DNA of 6,010 nucleotides from JBGPFS01 sp041483455 (GTDB lineage: Bacteria; Chloroflexota; Limnocylindria; Limnocylindrales; CSP1-4), in NCBI GenBank assembly GCA_041483455.1, contig JBGPFS010000162.1, positions 1 through 6,010 of the forward strand, read 5' to 3'. Below the pieces are notes generated by a model. That model did no database searches. It saw only the letters and a list, made by a program, of their open reading frames with translations, and was not told where the DNA came from. The position numbers were made by a program, and so were the translations under genes. Shown here in pieces: positions 1 through 6,010 of this stretch; the first letter of the stretch is position 1, and the number at the start of each line of letters is the position of its first letter.

Positions 1-2343
1 ATGTTCAGCCGCTGGGGAGCGTTCGTCTATCGCTTCCGCCGTCCCGTCGTGATCGTCGCCATCGCCCTGGCGGCCGTCATGAGCGTCTTCGCGACCAGGG
101 CCTCTTCCCACCTTTCGTCCGGTGGCTGGCTCGATCCGAGCTCCGAGTCGGCCCAGGTCGCCGACCGGCTGGCGGCCGCGTATGACAGCGGGCGGAGCTC
201 GATCATCGTCCTGTTCCGCTCGACGAAGGCCGGCACGGACGCCGCCTCGCCGGCCTTCCAGGCCCAGCTCTCGGCGGCGCTCGCCGACGTCGCGAAGGAC
301 CCGAACGTGGCCGGCGTCGTGGGCTACGCGCAGACGGGCGACCGGCGGTTCATCAGCACGGACGGCATGGCGTCATACGCTGTCGTCGAGTTGAAGGTGA
401 CGAACGAGCAGTCGACCGAGCTGGTCGAACCGCTCCGGGCGAAGATCGACCCGCCCGCCGACCTGACCGTCCAGCTCACCGGCTACGGCCCGATCACGAA
501 CGACTCCGCGGCCCTCTCCGAGAAGGATCTCCTGCGCGCCGAGACCGTCTCGCTGCCCTTCGTGGCGCTCATCCTCATCCTCGTCTTCGCGTCGCTCGTC
601 GCAGCGGCGATGCCGCTCCTCGTGGCCGCCCTCGCGATCCCGACGACGCTCGGTCTCGTCTACTTCGTGAGCCAGCGGGTCGAGATGAGCGTCTACGTCC
701 TCAACATCGCCACGATGTTGGGCCTGGCGCTGGCGATCGACTACTCGCTCTTCGTGGTGAGCCGCTTCCGCGAGGAGCTCGCCCGCGGTCGAACGGTCGG
801 TGAGGCTGTCGAGAAGGCCGTGGCCACGAGCGGCAAGGCCGTCGCGTTCTCCGGCCTGGCAGTGGCGATCGGCCTGTCCGGGCTGCTCCTGTTCACCTCG
901 ACCGCGATCAGCTCGATCGGCATCGCCGGCTCGCTGGTCGTGATCGGAACGCTGACCTACGCCCTGACATTCCTGCCGGCGGTCCTCGGCATGCTCGGGC
1001 CGCGGGTCAACGCGTTCAGCCTCGGCGGCCTCTTCCGCCGGTTCGGACTCCGCGTCGGCGGCGGGGACCACGGGCGCTGGGCCCGGGTGGCGCAGGCGGT
1101 GATGCGGCGGCCGATCACGGTCCTCATCCCGGTCCTGGCGCTCCTGTTCGTCCTCGGCTCGCCGTTCCTCCGCCTGCAGCAGGGCGTACCGGACGCCGAG
1201 GTCTACCCGCCCGGCATCGAGAGCCGGGACGCCTACGTCGCGCTCCAGCACGAGTTCCCGCCCGGCGAGACGACCCCGGTGGTCGCCCTCGTCACCGTCG
1301 CCGGCGACCCGGCGTCGGCTGCCAACGCGAAGGCGCTGGCGGCGTACGCGCAGGGACTCGCGAGCGTGGCGGGCGTGGACCGCGTCGAGGGCGCCTACAC
1401 CTTCACCGACCCCGCCACGGGCTCGCCGATGACCCCGGACCAGGTCGCCGCGCTCTACGCCATCCCGGCGGCTTCACGAAACCCGCAGGTCGGCGCGGGG
1501 ATCGACGCGCTCCAGAAAGCGTACGTCCGGGGCGGGACCGTGCGCTTCAACGCGATCAGCGCGCTCGACCCGGCCCTCCCCGGGGCGACCGGCATGATCC
1601 CGAGGCTCCGGGCGATCGACGCGGGCCCCGGGATCCTCACGAAGATCGGCGGCACGGCGGCGCTCGGCTACGACTTCCTCGAGGGTCAGGCCAGCCGCAT
1701 GCCGTGGGCGATCGGCCTGACCCTGGTCGCGAGCGCGGTCGTCCTCTTCCTCCTGTTCGGCTCGCTGGTGATCCCGGTCAAGGCCGTGCTGATGACCCTG
1801 CTCTCGATCAGCGCCAGCTTCGGCGCCCTGGTCTGGATCTTCCAGGAGGGTCACCTCGCCGACATCCTCCACTTCACCCCGCTCGGCTACACCATCGCCG
1901 GCAACCCGATCATCATGTTCAGCGTCATCTTCGGCTTGTCGATGGACTACGAGGTGCTCCTCCTCTCGCGGATCCAGGAGGCCTACCGGCGGACCGGCGA
2001 CAATCGGCTGTCGGTGGCCGAAGGAGTCGCTCGAACGGCCGGCGTGATCACCGGCGCGGCCCTCGTCATGGTCACCGTCTTCGCCGCGTTCGCCCTGGCT
2101 GACATCATCACGATCAAGAGCATCGGGGTCGGGATGGCGGTGGCGGTCCTGCTCGATGCGACGATCATCCGGGTCCTCCTCGTTCCGGTCACGATGCGCC
2201 TGCTCGGGGACTGGAACTGGTGGGCACCGGGTCCGCTCCGGCGGTTCGCCGACCGGCTCGGCTTCGACCATGTCGAGGACGACGACGGCGGCGACGGACC
2301 CGACCGACCGATCGAACCGGAGCTGACGCTCGGAGGTGCCTGA
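1..2343 (+). CDS. MMPL/RND-family transporter, complete (780 aa)
   Basis: An inner-membrane exporter of the MMPL branch of the RND superfamily, which is driven by proton motive force and in characterised members moves lipids or other hydrophobic compounds to the outer face of the membrane. The layout is the family's duplicated one: TM1 about residues 14-32, extracytoplasmic porter domain about 34-180, TM2-6 about 183-335, a cytoplasmic loop about 336-370, TM7 about 371-389, a second porter domain about 391-565, TM8-12 about 568-735, then a short acidic tail (VEDDDGGDG near 758-766). The paired proton-relay motif of MmpL proteins is present in both halves: D247-Y248 in AIDYSLFVVSRFREE and D649-Y650 in LSMDYEVLLLSRIQE. 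Length is normal for a compact MMPL protein. The ATG is the first base of the window, and MFSRWGAFVYRFRRPVV is a typical family N-terminus, so the gene looks complete, although its ribosome binding site and promoter lie outside. The substrate cannot be inferred. Confidence 0.95.
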   Translation: MFSRWGAFVYRFRRPVVIVAIALAAVMSVFATRASSHLSSGGWLDPSSESAQVADRLAAAYDSGRSSIIVLFRSTKAGTDAASPAFQAQLSAALADVAKDPNVAGVVGYAQTGDRRFISTDGMASYAVVELKVTNEQSTELVEPLRAKIDPPADLTVQLTGYGPITNDSAALSEKDLLRAETVSLPFVALILILVFASLVAAAMPLLVAALAIPTTLGLVYFVSQRVEMSVYVLNIATMLGLALAIDYSLFVVSRFREELARGRTVGEAVEKAVATSGKAVAFSGLAVAIGLSGLLLFTSTAISSIGIAGSLVVIGTLTYALTFLPAVLGMLGPRVNAFSLGGLFRRFGLRVGGGDHGRWARVAQAVMRRPITVLIPVLALLFVLGSPFLRLQQGVPDAEVYPPGIESRDAYVALQHEFPPGETTPVVALVTVAGDPASAANAKALAAYAQGLASVAGVDRVEGAYTFTDPATGSPMTPDQVAALYAIPAASRNPQVGAGIDALQKAYVRGGTVRFNAISALDPALPGATGMIPRLRAIDAGPGILTKIGGTAALGYDFLEGQASRMPWAIGLTLVASAVVLFLLFGSLVIPVKAVLMTLLSISASFGALVWIFQEGHLADILHFTPLGYTIAGNPIIMFSVIFGLSMDYEVLLLSRIQEAYRRTGDNRLSVAEGVARTAGVITGAALVMVTVFAAFALADIITIKSIGVGMAVAVLLDATIIRVLLVPVTMRLLGDWNWWAPGPLRRFADRLGFDHVEDDDGGDGPDRPIEPELTLGGA
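2332..2336 (+). promoter_or_regulatory. Shine-Dalgarno site for the small membrane protein
   Basis: A perfect GGAGG lies inside the last codons of the transporter gene, 8 nt before the ATG at 2345. It decides the start: an in-frame GTG at 2336 overlaps this motif and would have no ribosome binding site of its own. The arrangement implies translation of the second gene directly after termination on the first. Confidence 0.8.
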
Positions 2344-2344
2344 G

Positions 2345-2905
2345 ATGAGCGACGCGAACCAGCCCGACCCGGGCCGCCATGACCCCCGAGGCGGCCCGGA
2401 CGGGCACGCCTACGTGCGAGCCTGGAGCTGGGGCGACGACCGGAACCGGCGACCGGGGCTCCCCTGGATCGGCGTCTTCCTGGTCGTCTTCGGCGGGCTC
2501 CTCCTCCTCGAGCGGGCCCTCCCCCAGTACAAGGGGCTGGGCGACGTCGCGCTCCTGGCGGCGGGCCTCGCGTCGCTCGCGGTCTGGGCGATCCGGCGCG
2601 GGACCCTCGCCCTCTACGCCGGTGCGTTCCTCACGGCGCTCGCCCTGCCCGGCACGCTCGAAGGGCTCGGCATCGCCCTCGGGCCGGGCTGGGGGACGCT
2701 CTTCTTCGGCCTCGCCTTCCTGTTCATCGCCGCGGTCCGGGCGGCCCGCGGCGGAGGCTGGGGCTGGCAGCTGCTGTACGGCGGGATCCTCGGATTGATC
2801 GGCGGCTCCGAGGTGATCTCGCGCGACATCGCGGGCTTCGCCTGGCCGACGCTCATCGTCGTCATCGGGCTGGTCCTGCTGCTTCGAGGCGGGCGGGGCG
2901 CCTGA
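2345..2905 (+). CDS. Small polytopic membrane protein, LiaF/DUF5668-like segments (186 aa)
   Basis: An integral membrane protein of unknown function. The N-terminal 40 residues are hydrophilic and rich in D, R, P and G. Hydrophobic segments follow at about 41-57, 66-83, 87-103, 113-132, 142-156 and 167-180, giving about five or six membrane spans and a very short C-terminus (RGGRGA). The first and last segments (WIGVFLVVFGGLLLLERALP and WPTLIVVIGLVLLLRG) resemble each other and the short Trp/Pro-led hairpins seen in LiaI/LiaF-type and DUF5668 proteins. That is a resemblance by eye, not a proven assignment. The start is the ATG with GGAGG 8 nt upstream; one base separates the transporter's TGA (2341-2343) from this ATG, so the two genes are surely co-transcribed. 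By context it may be an accessory or envelope-sensing partner of the transporter, which is inference only. Confidence 0.85.
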   Translation: MSDANQPDPGRHDPRGGPDGHAYVRAWSWGDDRNRRPGLPWIGVFLVVFGGLLLLERALPQYKGLGDVALLAAGLASLAVWAIRRGTLALYAGAFLTALALPGTLEGLGIALGPGWGTLFFGLAFLFIAAVRAARGGGWGWQLLYGGILGLIGGSEVISRDIAGFAWPTLIVVIGLVLLLRGGRGA

Positions 2906-2919
2906 CCCCGGCGCCGGGG
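2906..2919. terminator. 14-bp GC palindrome, possible bidirectional terminator
   Basis: The perfect palindrome CCCCGGCGCCGGGG begins at the first base after the stop of the small membrane protein and lies between two convergent genes. As RNA it can fold with five G/C pairs and a 4-nt loop on either strand. A second small inverted repeat (GGCT/AGCC, 2923-2934) follows. No run of T's follows on either strand, so function as an intrinsic terminator is plausible but not shown. Confidence 0.35.
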
Positions 2920-2939
2920 GCGGGCTCAGGAGCCGATCC

Positions 2940-2957
2940 GGGCGACCCGGGCGACCC
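2940..2957. repeat. Tandem 9-bp repeat (2 copies)
   Basis: GGGCGACCC occurs twice in direct succession (2940-2948 and 2949-2957), directly before the stop codon of the aminotransferase gene on the opposite strand. Each unit is itself nearly palindromic. With only two copies in GC-rich DNA it may be chance. Confidence 0.5.
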
Positions 2958-2958
2958 G

Positions 2959-4302
2959 CTAGCCGTTGCCCACGGCGGCGACCGCCGCGTCGAGGGCGGC
3001 CGCCAGCCCGTCCGCGATCGCGACCAGCTCGGCGTCCGTGACGACGAACGGCGGGCCGAGCAGGATGAGATCGCCGTCGACGCCGTTCGCGTTCCCACTG
3101 CCCGAGTAGACCAGCAGGCCCTGGTCGCGCCGAGCCGTCCCGACGATCGTCTCGGCCAGCCGTGCCGCCCTCGGGAACGGCGCCTTCGCCGCCCGATCGC
3201 GGACCAACTCGACGCCCACCATCAGCCCACGGCCGCGGATCTCGCCGACGTGGGGATGCTCCGCCAGCCGGTCGGCCAGGAGGGACTTCAGCCGGTCGCC
3301 CTTCGTCGCGCTCGCCTCGACGAGCGACTCCGCCTCGAGGATCCGCAGGACCTCCCGGGCGACGGCCGCGCCCACGACCGAGTGGCTGAATGTGAAGCCG
3401 TGGACGAACCCGGCGCCCGGCGCGGTCACGGTCGCGTGGACGGCTCCGGACGCGGCCACGAATCCGAACGGCCAGTAGCCCGACGTGGCGCCCTTGGCCG
3501 CCACGAGGAGGTCGGGCCGAACGCGCCAGTGATCCAGCGCGAACCAGCGACCCGTCCGCCCGAAGCCGGTCATCACCTCGTCGGCGATCAGCAGGACACC
3601 GTGCCGGCGGCAGACCTCGGCGATGGCCGGCCAGTAGTCGTCAGGCGGGACGGCCGCCCCGAGCGTGGCGCCGACGATCGGCTCCGCGACGAACGCGGCC
3701 ACGCTCCGCGGACCAGCGGCGACGATGGCGGCCTCGAGCTCGGCGGCCAGCTGGGCGCCCGTGGCGAGCGCCCGCGCCTCCGGCTCGCCGGCCCGGTACG
3801 GGTAGGCCGCCGAGACGTGCTCGAACCGGCCGAGCCAGCCCTCGTACGGGCGTCGGAGTGGCTTGCGGCCGGAGAGGTCGAGCGCGCCCAGGGTGTTGCC
3901 GTGGTAGCTCCCCCAGCGGGCGATCACGCCCCAGCGATCGACTTCGCCGCGGGCGAGGTGGTAGGCCCGGGCGAGCTTGAGCGCCGTCTCGATCGCCTCC
4001 GAACCCCCCGAGACCGGGTAGATGGCCGGGTCGTCGAGCGGGAGGTGGCGTCCCACCTCGACCGCGTACGCCTCGAGCGACTCGGTCGTGAAGGCGCTCC
4101 CGTGGGCGTAGGCGAGGCGGGCGGCCTGGGCGGCCATGGCGTCGGCGACCGCTCGCCGGCCGTGGCCGATGTTGACCACGATCGCGCCACCTGCCGCGTC
4201 CAGGTAGCGGCGACCGGTGGAATCCACGATCGTCGAACCCTCGGCCGAGACGGCGACCGGCGGCTCCGGATCGAGCGAGCGGCGGAAGAGGCGGCCGGTC
4301 AC
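2959..4302 (-). CDS. Class-III PLP-dependent aminotransferase (447 aa from GTG 4302)
   Basis: A cytoplasmic fold-type I enzyme of the omega-amino-acid/acetylornithine aminotransferase superfamily. It transfers an amino group, usually from a terminal or omega amine, to a keto acid such as pyruvate or 2-oxoglutarate. Numbering from the GTG at 4302: PLP-phosphate loop SGGSEAIETALK 98-109; SYHGNT 132-137 with the aromatic residue that stacks on the cofactor; AEP 206-208; DEVMTGFGRTG 241-251, where D241 contacts the pyridine nitrogen; the Schiff-base lysine K270 in AAKGATSGYWP; and HGFTFSHS 301-308. All family-defining residues are present and the length is normal. The reading frame stays open to another GTG at 4401 (480 aa), but the extra 33 residues look non-coding, and a -10-like TAGAAT at 4337-4332 would start transcription downstream of 4401. 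Neither GTG has a good ribosome binding site. The substrate is undetermined; it could be a beta-alanine/omega-amine, diaminobutyrate or related transaminase. Confidence 0.93.
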   Translation of the reverse strand: MTGRLFRRSLDPEPPVAVSAEGSTIVDSTGRRYLDAAGGAIVVNIGHGRRAVADAMAAQAARLAYAHGSAFTTESLEAYAVEVGRHLPLDDPAIYPVSGGSEAIETALKLARAYHLARGEVDRWGVIARWGSYHGNTLGALDLSGRKPLRRPYEGWLGRFEHVSAAYPYRAGEPEARALATGAQLAAELEAAIVAAGPRSVAAFVAEPIVGATLGAAVPPDDYWPAIAEVCRRHGVLLIADEVMTGFGRTGRWFALDHWRVRPDLLVAAKGATSGYWPFGFVAASGAVHATVTAPGAGFVHGFTFSHSVVGAAVAREVLRILEAESLVEASATKGDRLKSLLADRLAEHPHVGEIRGRGLMVGVELVRDRAAKAPFPRAARLAETIVGTARRDQGLLVYSGSGNANGVDGDLILLGPPFVVTDAELVAIADGLAAALDAAVAAVGNG

Positions 4303-4331
4303 GGTCTGGGCTCGCGCGGGATCACGCCCGG

Positions 4332-4337
4332 ATTCTA
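4332..4337 (-). promoter_or_regulatory. Candidate -10 element for the aminotransferase gene
   Basis: On the minus strand this reads TAGAAT, five of six matches to the sigma-70-type TATAAT, and it stands out in very GC-rich surroundings. It lies 29 nt before the GTG start at 4302, which would give a leader of about 20 nt. No convincing -35 box is visible at 16-18 nt spacing (best is three of six, TCGGCG). Inference from sequence pattern only. Confidence 0.35.
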
Positions 4338-4403
4338 GTCCGCTCGAGCACGCCGCCGAGTCCCGGTCAGCCCGCCCGGCGGGTTGCGCCGAACGGTCCA
4401 CCC

Positions 4404-4432
4404 GACCGCGGTCCCGGGACCCGGCCGCGGTC
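4404..4432 (-). terminator. Inverted repeat after the NlpC/P60 gene
   Basis: Arms GACCGCGG (4404-4411) and CCGCGGTC (4425-4432) form an 8-bp stem with a 13-nt loop that itself contains most of a 12-bp palindrome, GGTCCCGGGACC (4410-4421). The stem begins at the last base of the hydrolase stop codon. It could end that transcript or stall RNA polymerase before the aminotransferase gene. There is no T-rich tail, so the terminator reading is tentative. Confidence 0.35.
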
Positions 4433-5145
4433 TACCGGGTGAGCGGGAGCCGGAGCCGGCCGAGGTGGAGGTGGATGTACGTCGTGAAGCGCGGGTAGAC
4501 CGCCCGGATCGACGTGATCCGGACGCCCCACGGCTGGACCATCGCGTGGAGGACCCGGCCGCCGCCGATGTAGATCCCGACGTGGCTTCCGCCACCGAAG
4601 ATGACCAGGTCGCCGACCTCCGGAGAGCTCCGCGAGGTCATATGACGGCGCAGGAAGTACGTGTAGAGCGCCTGGGAGCTGTGCAGGTTCCGGATGGTCC
4701 GGCCCAGGCCGGCCTGGGTGAACACGCGATAGACCAGTCCCGAACAGTCAAAGGAACCGGGACCCGTGGCGCCGTATCGATAACGGGCGCCGAGATGCGA
4801 TCTGGCCAGGGCGACGATCCGGGCGGATGCCGCGATCGTGAGCGGTTTCGCAGCAACGACGACAGCTGGAGCCGGGGCCACGGGCCCGAGGCCGGTCTCG
4901 ATGGCGGCGACGTCCAGGCTGGGGGCCACGACAGCGGTCGTGTCGACGGCGGTGGGAACGCCGGCGGCGGGAGCTGGGCTGGCGATCGAGTCCGTGCTCG
5001 GTGCGGGGCTGGTGCTCGGGATCGAGCTGGCGCTGGGGACCGTGTCGATCGCCGCAGCGGAAGCCAATGGGAGGGCGGATGCGAGGACGACGGCGATGAG
5101 CGCCGTCAGGCTGAGCGCACGAAGGCGCGAGGCGGTCGAGTGCAA
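4432..5145 (-). CDS. Secreted NlpC/P60-family cell-wall hydrolase (237 aa, TTG start)
   Basis: A papain-like cysteine peptidase that in known members cuts peptide stems of peptidoglycan, typically the gamma-D-glutamyl-diamino-acid bond. From the TTG at 5145: Sec signal peptide 1-31 (charged MHSTASRLR, hydrophobic core LSLTALIAVVLASALPL, small-residue cleavage region ASAAA); a low-complexity linker 32-100 rich in A, P, S, T and V that could cross the wall; and a catalytic domain about 105-230. The triad is visible: C134 in FDCSGLVYR, H188 in GSHVGIYIGGG and H200 in RVLHAMV. No SH3, LysM or choline-binding module is present. The frame is open upstream to 5370, but that extension lacks protein character and would bury the signal peptide. 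The TTG fits because GAGAGGAG lies 4 nt upstream and the signal peptide starts there. The next gene downstream on the same strand is the aminotransferase, 129 nt away and probably separately transcribed. Secretion and cell-wall action follow from the family. Confidence 0.9.
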   Translation of the reverse strand: MHSTASRLRALSLTALIAVVLASALPLASAAAIDTVPSASSIPSTSPAPSTDSIASPAPAAGVPTAVDTTAVVAPSLDVAAIETGLGPVAPAPAVVVAAKPLTIAASARIVALARSHLGARYRYGATGPGSFDCSGLVYRVFTQAGLGRTIRNLHSSQALYTYFLRRHMTSRSSPEVGDLVIFGGGSHVGIYIGGGRVLHAMVQPWGVRITSIRAVYPRFTTYIHLHLGRLRLPLTR

Positions 5146-5407
5146 CGTACTCCTCTCTGCCAGGACATCGCGGATCACGCGATGGCGATGGAGTGGACCG
5201 CCGCACGGCAGGAAGCGAGACGGGGAGGATCGCGGAGGCGATCGGGGGGCACAGGTGGCGCCCGCAGGGGCGGGCATCGGAACGACGACGCGGAGGTCGG
5301 CCGTACAGCGGCGTTCTTCGGTTGTCGGTCCCTGTGGGTGGTGACTCCCCGGTTCCGGCGGAGGATACATGGCCCTGGCGGATCGTGCCCGCGCGCCGGA
5401 ATCGGAG
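5146..5407 (-). other. Gene-free leader/promoter region with several hairpins
   Basis: No credible gene lies in this stretch on either strand. On the minus strand it holds short perfect inverted repeats: 5260-5265 with 5270-5275 (GCCCGC/GCGGGC, 4-nt loop); 5228-5233 with 5238-5243 (GATCGC/GCGATC, 4-nt loop); and 5166-5171 with either 5179-5184 or 5185-5190 (CATCGC with two copies of GCGATG), the last being 9-12 nt upstream of the ribosome binding site. A weak -10-like TATCCT is at 5367-5362 with no good -35 box; if used, the hydrolase mRNA would carry a leader of about 210 nt. The hairpins could be regulatory or simply a result of high GC. Confidence 0.4.
5150..5157 (-). promoter_or_regulatory. 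Shine-Dalgarno site for the NlpC/P60 gene
   Basis: On the minus strand this reads GAGAGGAG, ending 4 nt before the TTG at 5145. The spacing is slightly short, but it is the only strong purine-rich match near the signal peptide, and with that peptide it fixes the unusual TTG start. Confidence 0.7.
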
Positions 5408-5432
5408 AGCCCGGGCCGTGATGGCCCGGGCT
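5408..5432 (-). terminator. Strong hairpin terminator after the SQR-like gene
   Basis: A perfect 10-bp stem (AGCCCGGGCC at 5408-5417 with GGCCCGGGCT at 5423-5432) closes a 5-nt loop, with one possible further G-U pair. It lies 34 nt after the stop of the flavoprotein gene and before the hydrolase promoter region, the expected position for a transcription terminator. The minus-strand sequence after the stem (CTCCGATTCC) has no U-run, so it would be a non-canonical, GC-rich type. Confidence 0.6.
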
Positions 5433-5466
5433 TCGCTCGCGGCGCGCTCGGCGGTCCGAAGCCCGA

Positions 5467-6010
5467 TCAGACGCGGCCCTTCGGGACCGTGTGCCAGTAG
5501 GTCTTGTTGAAGACGATCTTGCCCAGGTGCCAGAACCGGTTCGGCTTGGGCGGCTTCGGCGGGTGGGCGTAGTCGAACTGGAGGAGGGTGCCCTTGCCGT
5601 CACCGATCTCGAAGAAGCACATGACCTTGCCCTCGTAGTCGGCGTGCTTGCCGGCCGGCTCGCGGCCTTCGATCGCCGCGACGATCCGCTCGGTGACCAC
5701 CGGGGCCTCGAAGTGGGCCGTCGAGCCGGCCTTCGAGAGCGGCAGGTCGGTCGCGTCGCCGAGGGCGTAGACGTTCGTCCGGCCGCCGACGAGGAGCGTG
5801 TTCCGGTCGGTCGGCAGCCAGCCGCCCGGGGCCGGGGCAAGGCCCGAGTCCATCAGGAACTGCTGGCCCTTGTGGGGCGGGACGAGGATGAGCAGGTCGT
5901 AGGCGAGCTCCTCGCCCTCGAGGCTGAGCACCTGTTTCTTCTCGGGATCGATCGTCTCGACATTGAAGAAGGTGTGGAGCTCGATCCCCTTCTGCTCGAG
6001 GATCGGGGTC
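5467..6010 (-). CDS. SQR-like FAD-dependent oxidoreductase, C-terminal 180 aa (partial)
   Basis: The 3' part of a flavoprotein of the pyridine-nucleotide-disulfide oxidoreductase superfamily; the N-terminal FAD-binding GxGxxG region lies beyond the right edge. The frame is open to the edge, and the GTG at 5931 is an internal valine, not a start. Numbering from the first visible residue: YDLLILVPPHKG 37-48, matching the YDxLIxxPP segment of sulfide:quinone oxidoreductases (SQR); the second FAD motif NVYALGDATDLPLSKAG 79-95 with G84-D85; a Cys at 131 in KVMCFFEIGDGKG, at the place of the C-terminal redox Cys in SQR and flavocytochrome c sulfide dehydrogenase; a proline-rich HPPKPPKPN 149-157; and a C-terminus WHTVPKGRV. 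The likely role is membrane-associated oxidation of sulfide or a similar donor with electrons passed to quinone. The other redox cysteines would be outside the window, so a non-sulfide member of the family remains possible. Confidence 0.85.
   Translation of the reverse strand, partial: TPILEQKGIELHTFFNVETIDPEKKQVLSLEGEELAYDLLILVPPHKGQQFLMDSGLAPAPGGWLPTDRNTLLVGGRTNVYALGDATDLPLSKAGSTAHFEAPVVTERIVAAIEGREPAGKHADYEGKVMCFFEIGDGKGTLLQFDYAHPPKPPKPNRFWHLGKIVFNKTYWHTVPKGRV

Noticed and set aside
373..1251. Open minus-strand frame of 292 codons opposite the MMPL gene
   Set aside because: Highly charged, repeat-like E/R/D composition typical of a shadow frame; the + strand protein is clearly the real product. 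The same holds for 1474-2271 on the minus strand.
2336..2344. GTG at 2336 as start of the small membrane protein
   Set aside because: It overlaps the GGAGG motif that serves the ATG at 2345 and adds only three residues.
3250..4338. Open + strand frame of 362 codons opposite the aminotransferase gene
   Set aside because: Its translation is rich in R, G, E, D and P with no domain or hydrophobic core, as expected for the antisense of a GC-rich gene; the minus-strand frame has all class-III aminotransferase motifs.
5146..5370. Upstream in-frame extension of the NlpC/P60 gene to 5370
   Set aside because: The extra 75 residues lack protein-like character and would place the signal peptide in the interior; the TTG at 5145 has a ribosome binding site directly upstream.
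5146..5370. c-di-AMP (ydaO-yuaA) riboswitch upstream of the hydrolase
   Set aside because: Only one short stretch resembles the consensus; the other conserved blocks are not seen, so it is not called as a feature.
4384..5421. Open + strand frame of 345 codons opposite the NlpC/P60 gene
   Set aside because: Low-complexity R/G/D/A composition, no recognisable motif, and it covers a minus-strand gene with a signal peptide and a catalytic triad.
5467..5931. Separate 154-aa gene starting at the GTG at 5931
   Set aside because: The frame is open to the window edge, and the residues before the GTG continue a typical flavoprotein segment, so the GTG encodes an internal valine of a larger protein.

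Overview
This is a GC-rich bacterial chromosomal window (roughly 70% G+C by eye) with five protein-coding genes and no RNA gene, CRISPR array, insertion sequence or phage gene that I can recognise. Codon third positions are almost all G/C, which is why many long spurious frames lie opposite the real genes. The gene types (MmpL-type RND exporter, SQR-like flavoprotein, secreted NlpC/P60 hydrolase) fit a high-GC Actinomycetota or Chloroflexota member. The sequence alone does not decide between them.

Layout. Left block (+ strand, 1-2905): a complete MMPL/RND-family transporter, followed with 1 nt between its stop and the next ATG by a small polytopic membrane protein related in style to LiaF/DUF5668 membrane segments. 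The two are almost certainly one transcript. A 53-nt convergent gap (2906-2958) with a 14-bp palindrome and a 9-bp tandem repeat separates this block from the right block.

Right block (- strand, 6010-2959), read in transcription order: the C-terminal 180 residues of an FAD-dependent, sulfide:quinone-oxidoreductase-like protein running in from the right edge; a strong hairpin (probable terminator); a 321-nt gene-free region that probably holds the promoter and a hairpin-rich leader; a secreted NlpC/P60 cell-wall hydrolase with a TTG start; and a class-III PLP-dependent aminotransferase that probably has its own promoter inside the 129-nt gap before its GTG start.

How they work together. The transporter/membrane-protein pair and the NlpC/P60 hydrolase both concern the cell envelope, but they are on opposite strands and nothing shows joint control. 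The aminotransferase and flavoprotein look like independent metabolic genes. I see no evidence of a new multi-gene system. The most useful second looks are the leader of the hydrolase gene, the identity of the SQR-like protein, and the small membrane protein coupled to the transporter.
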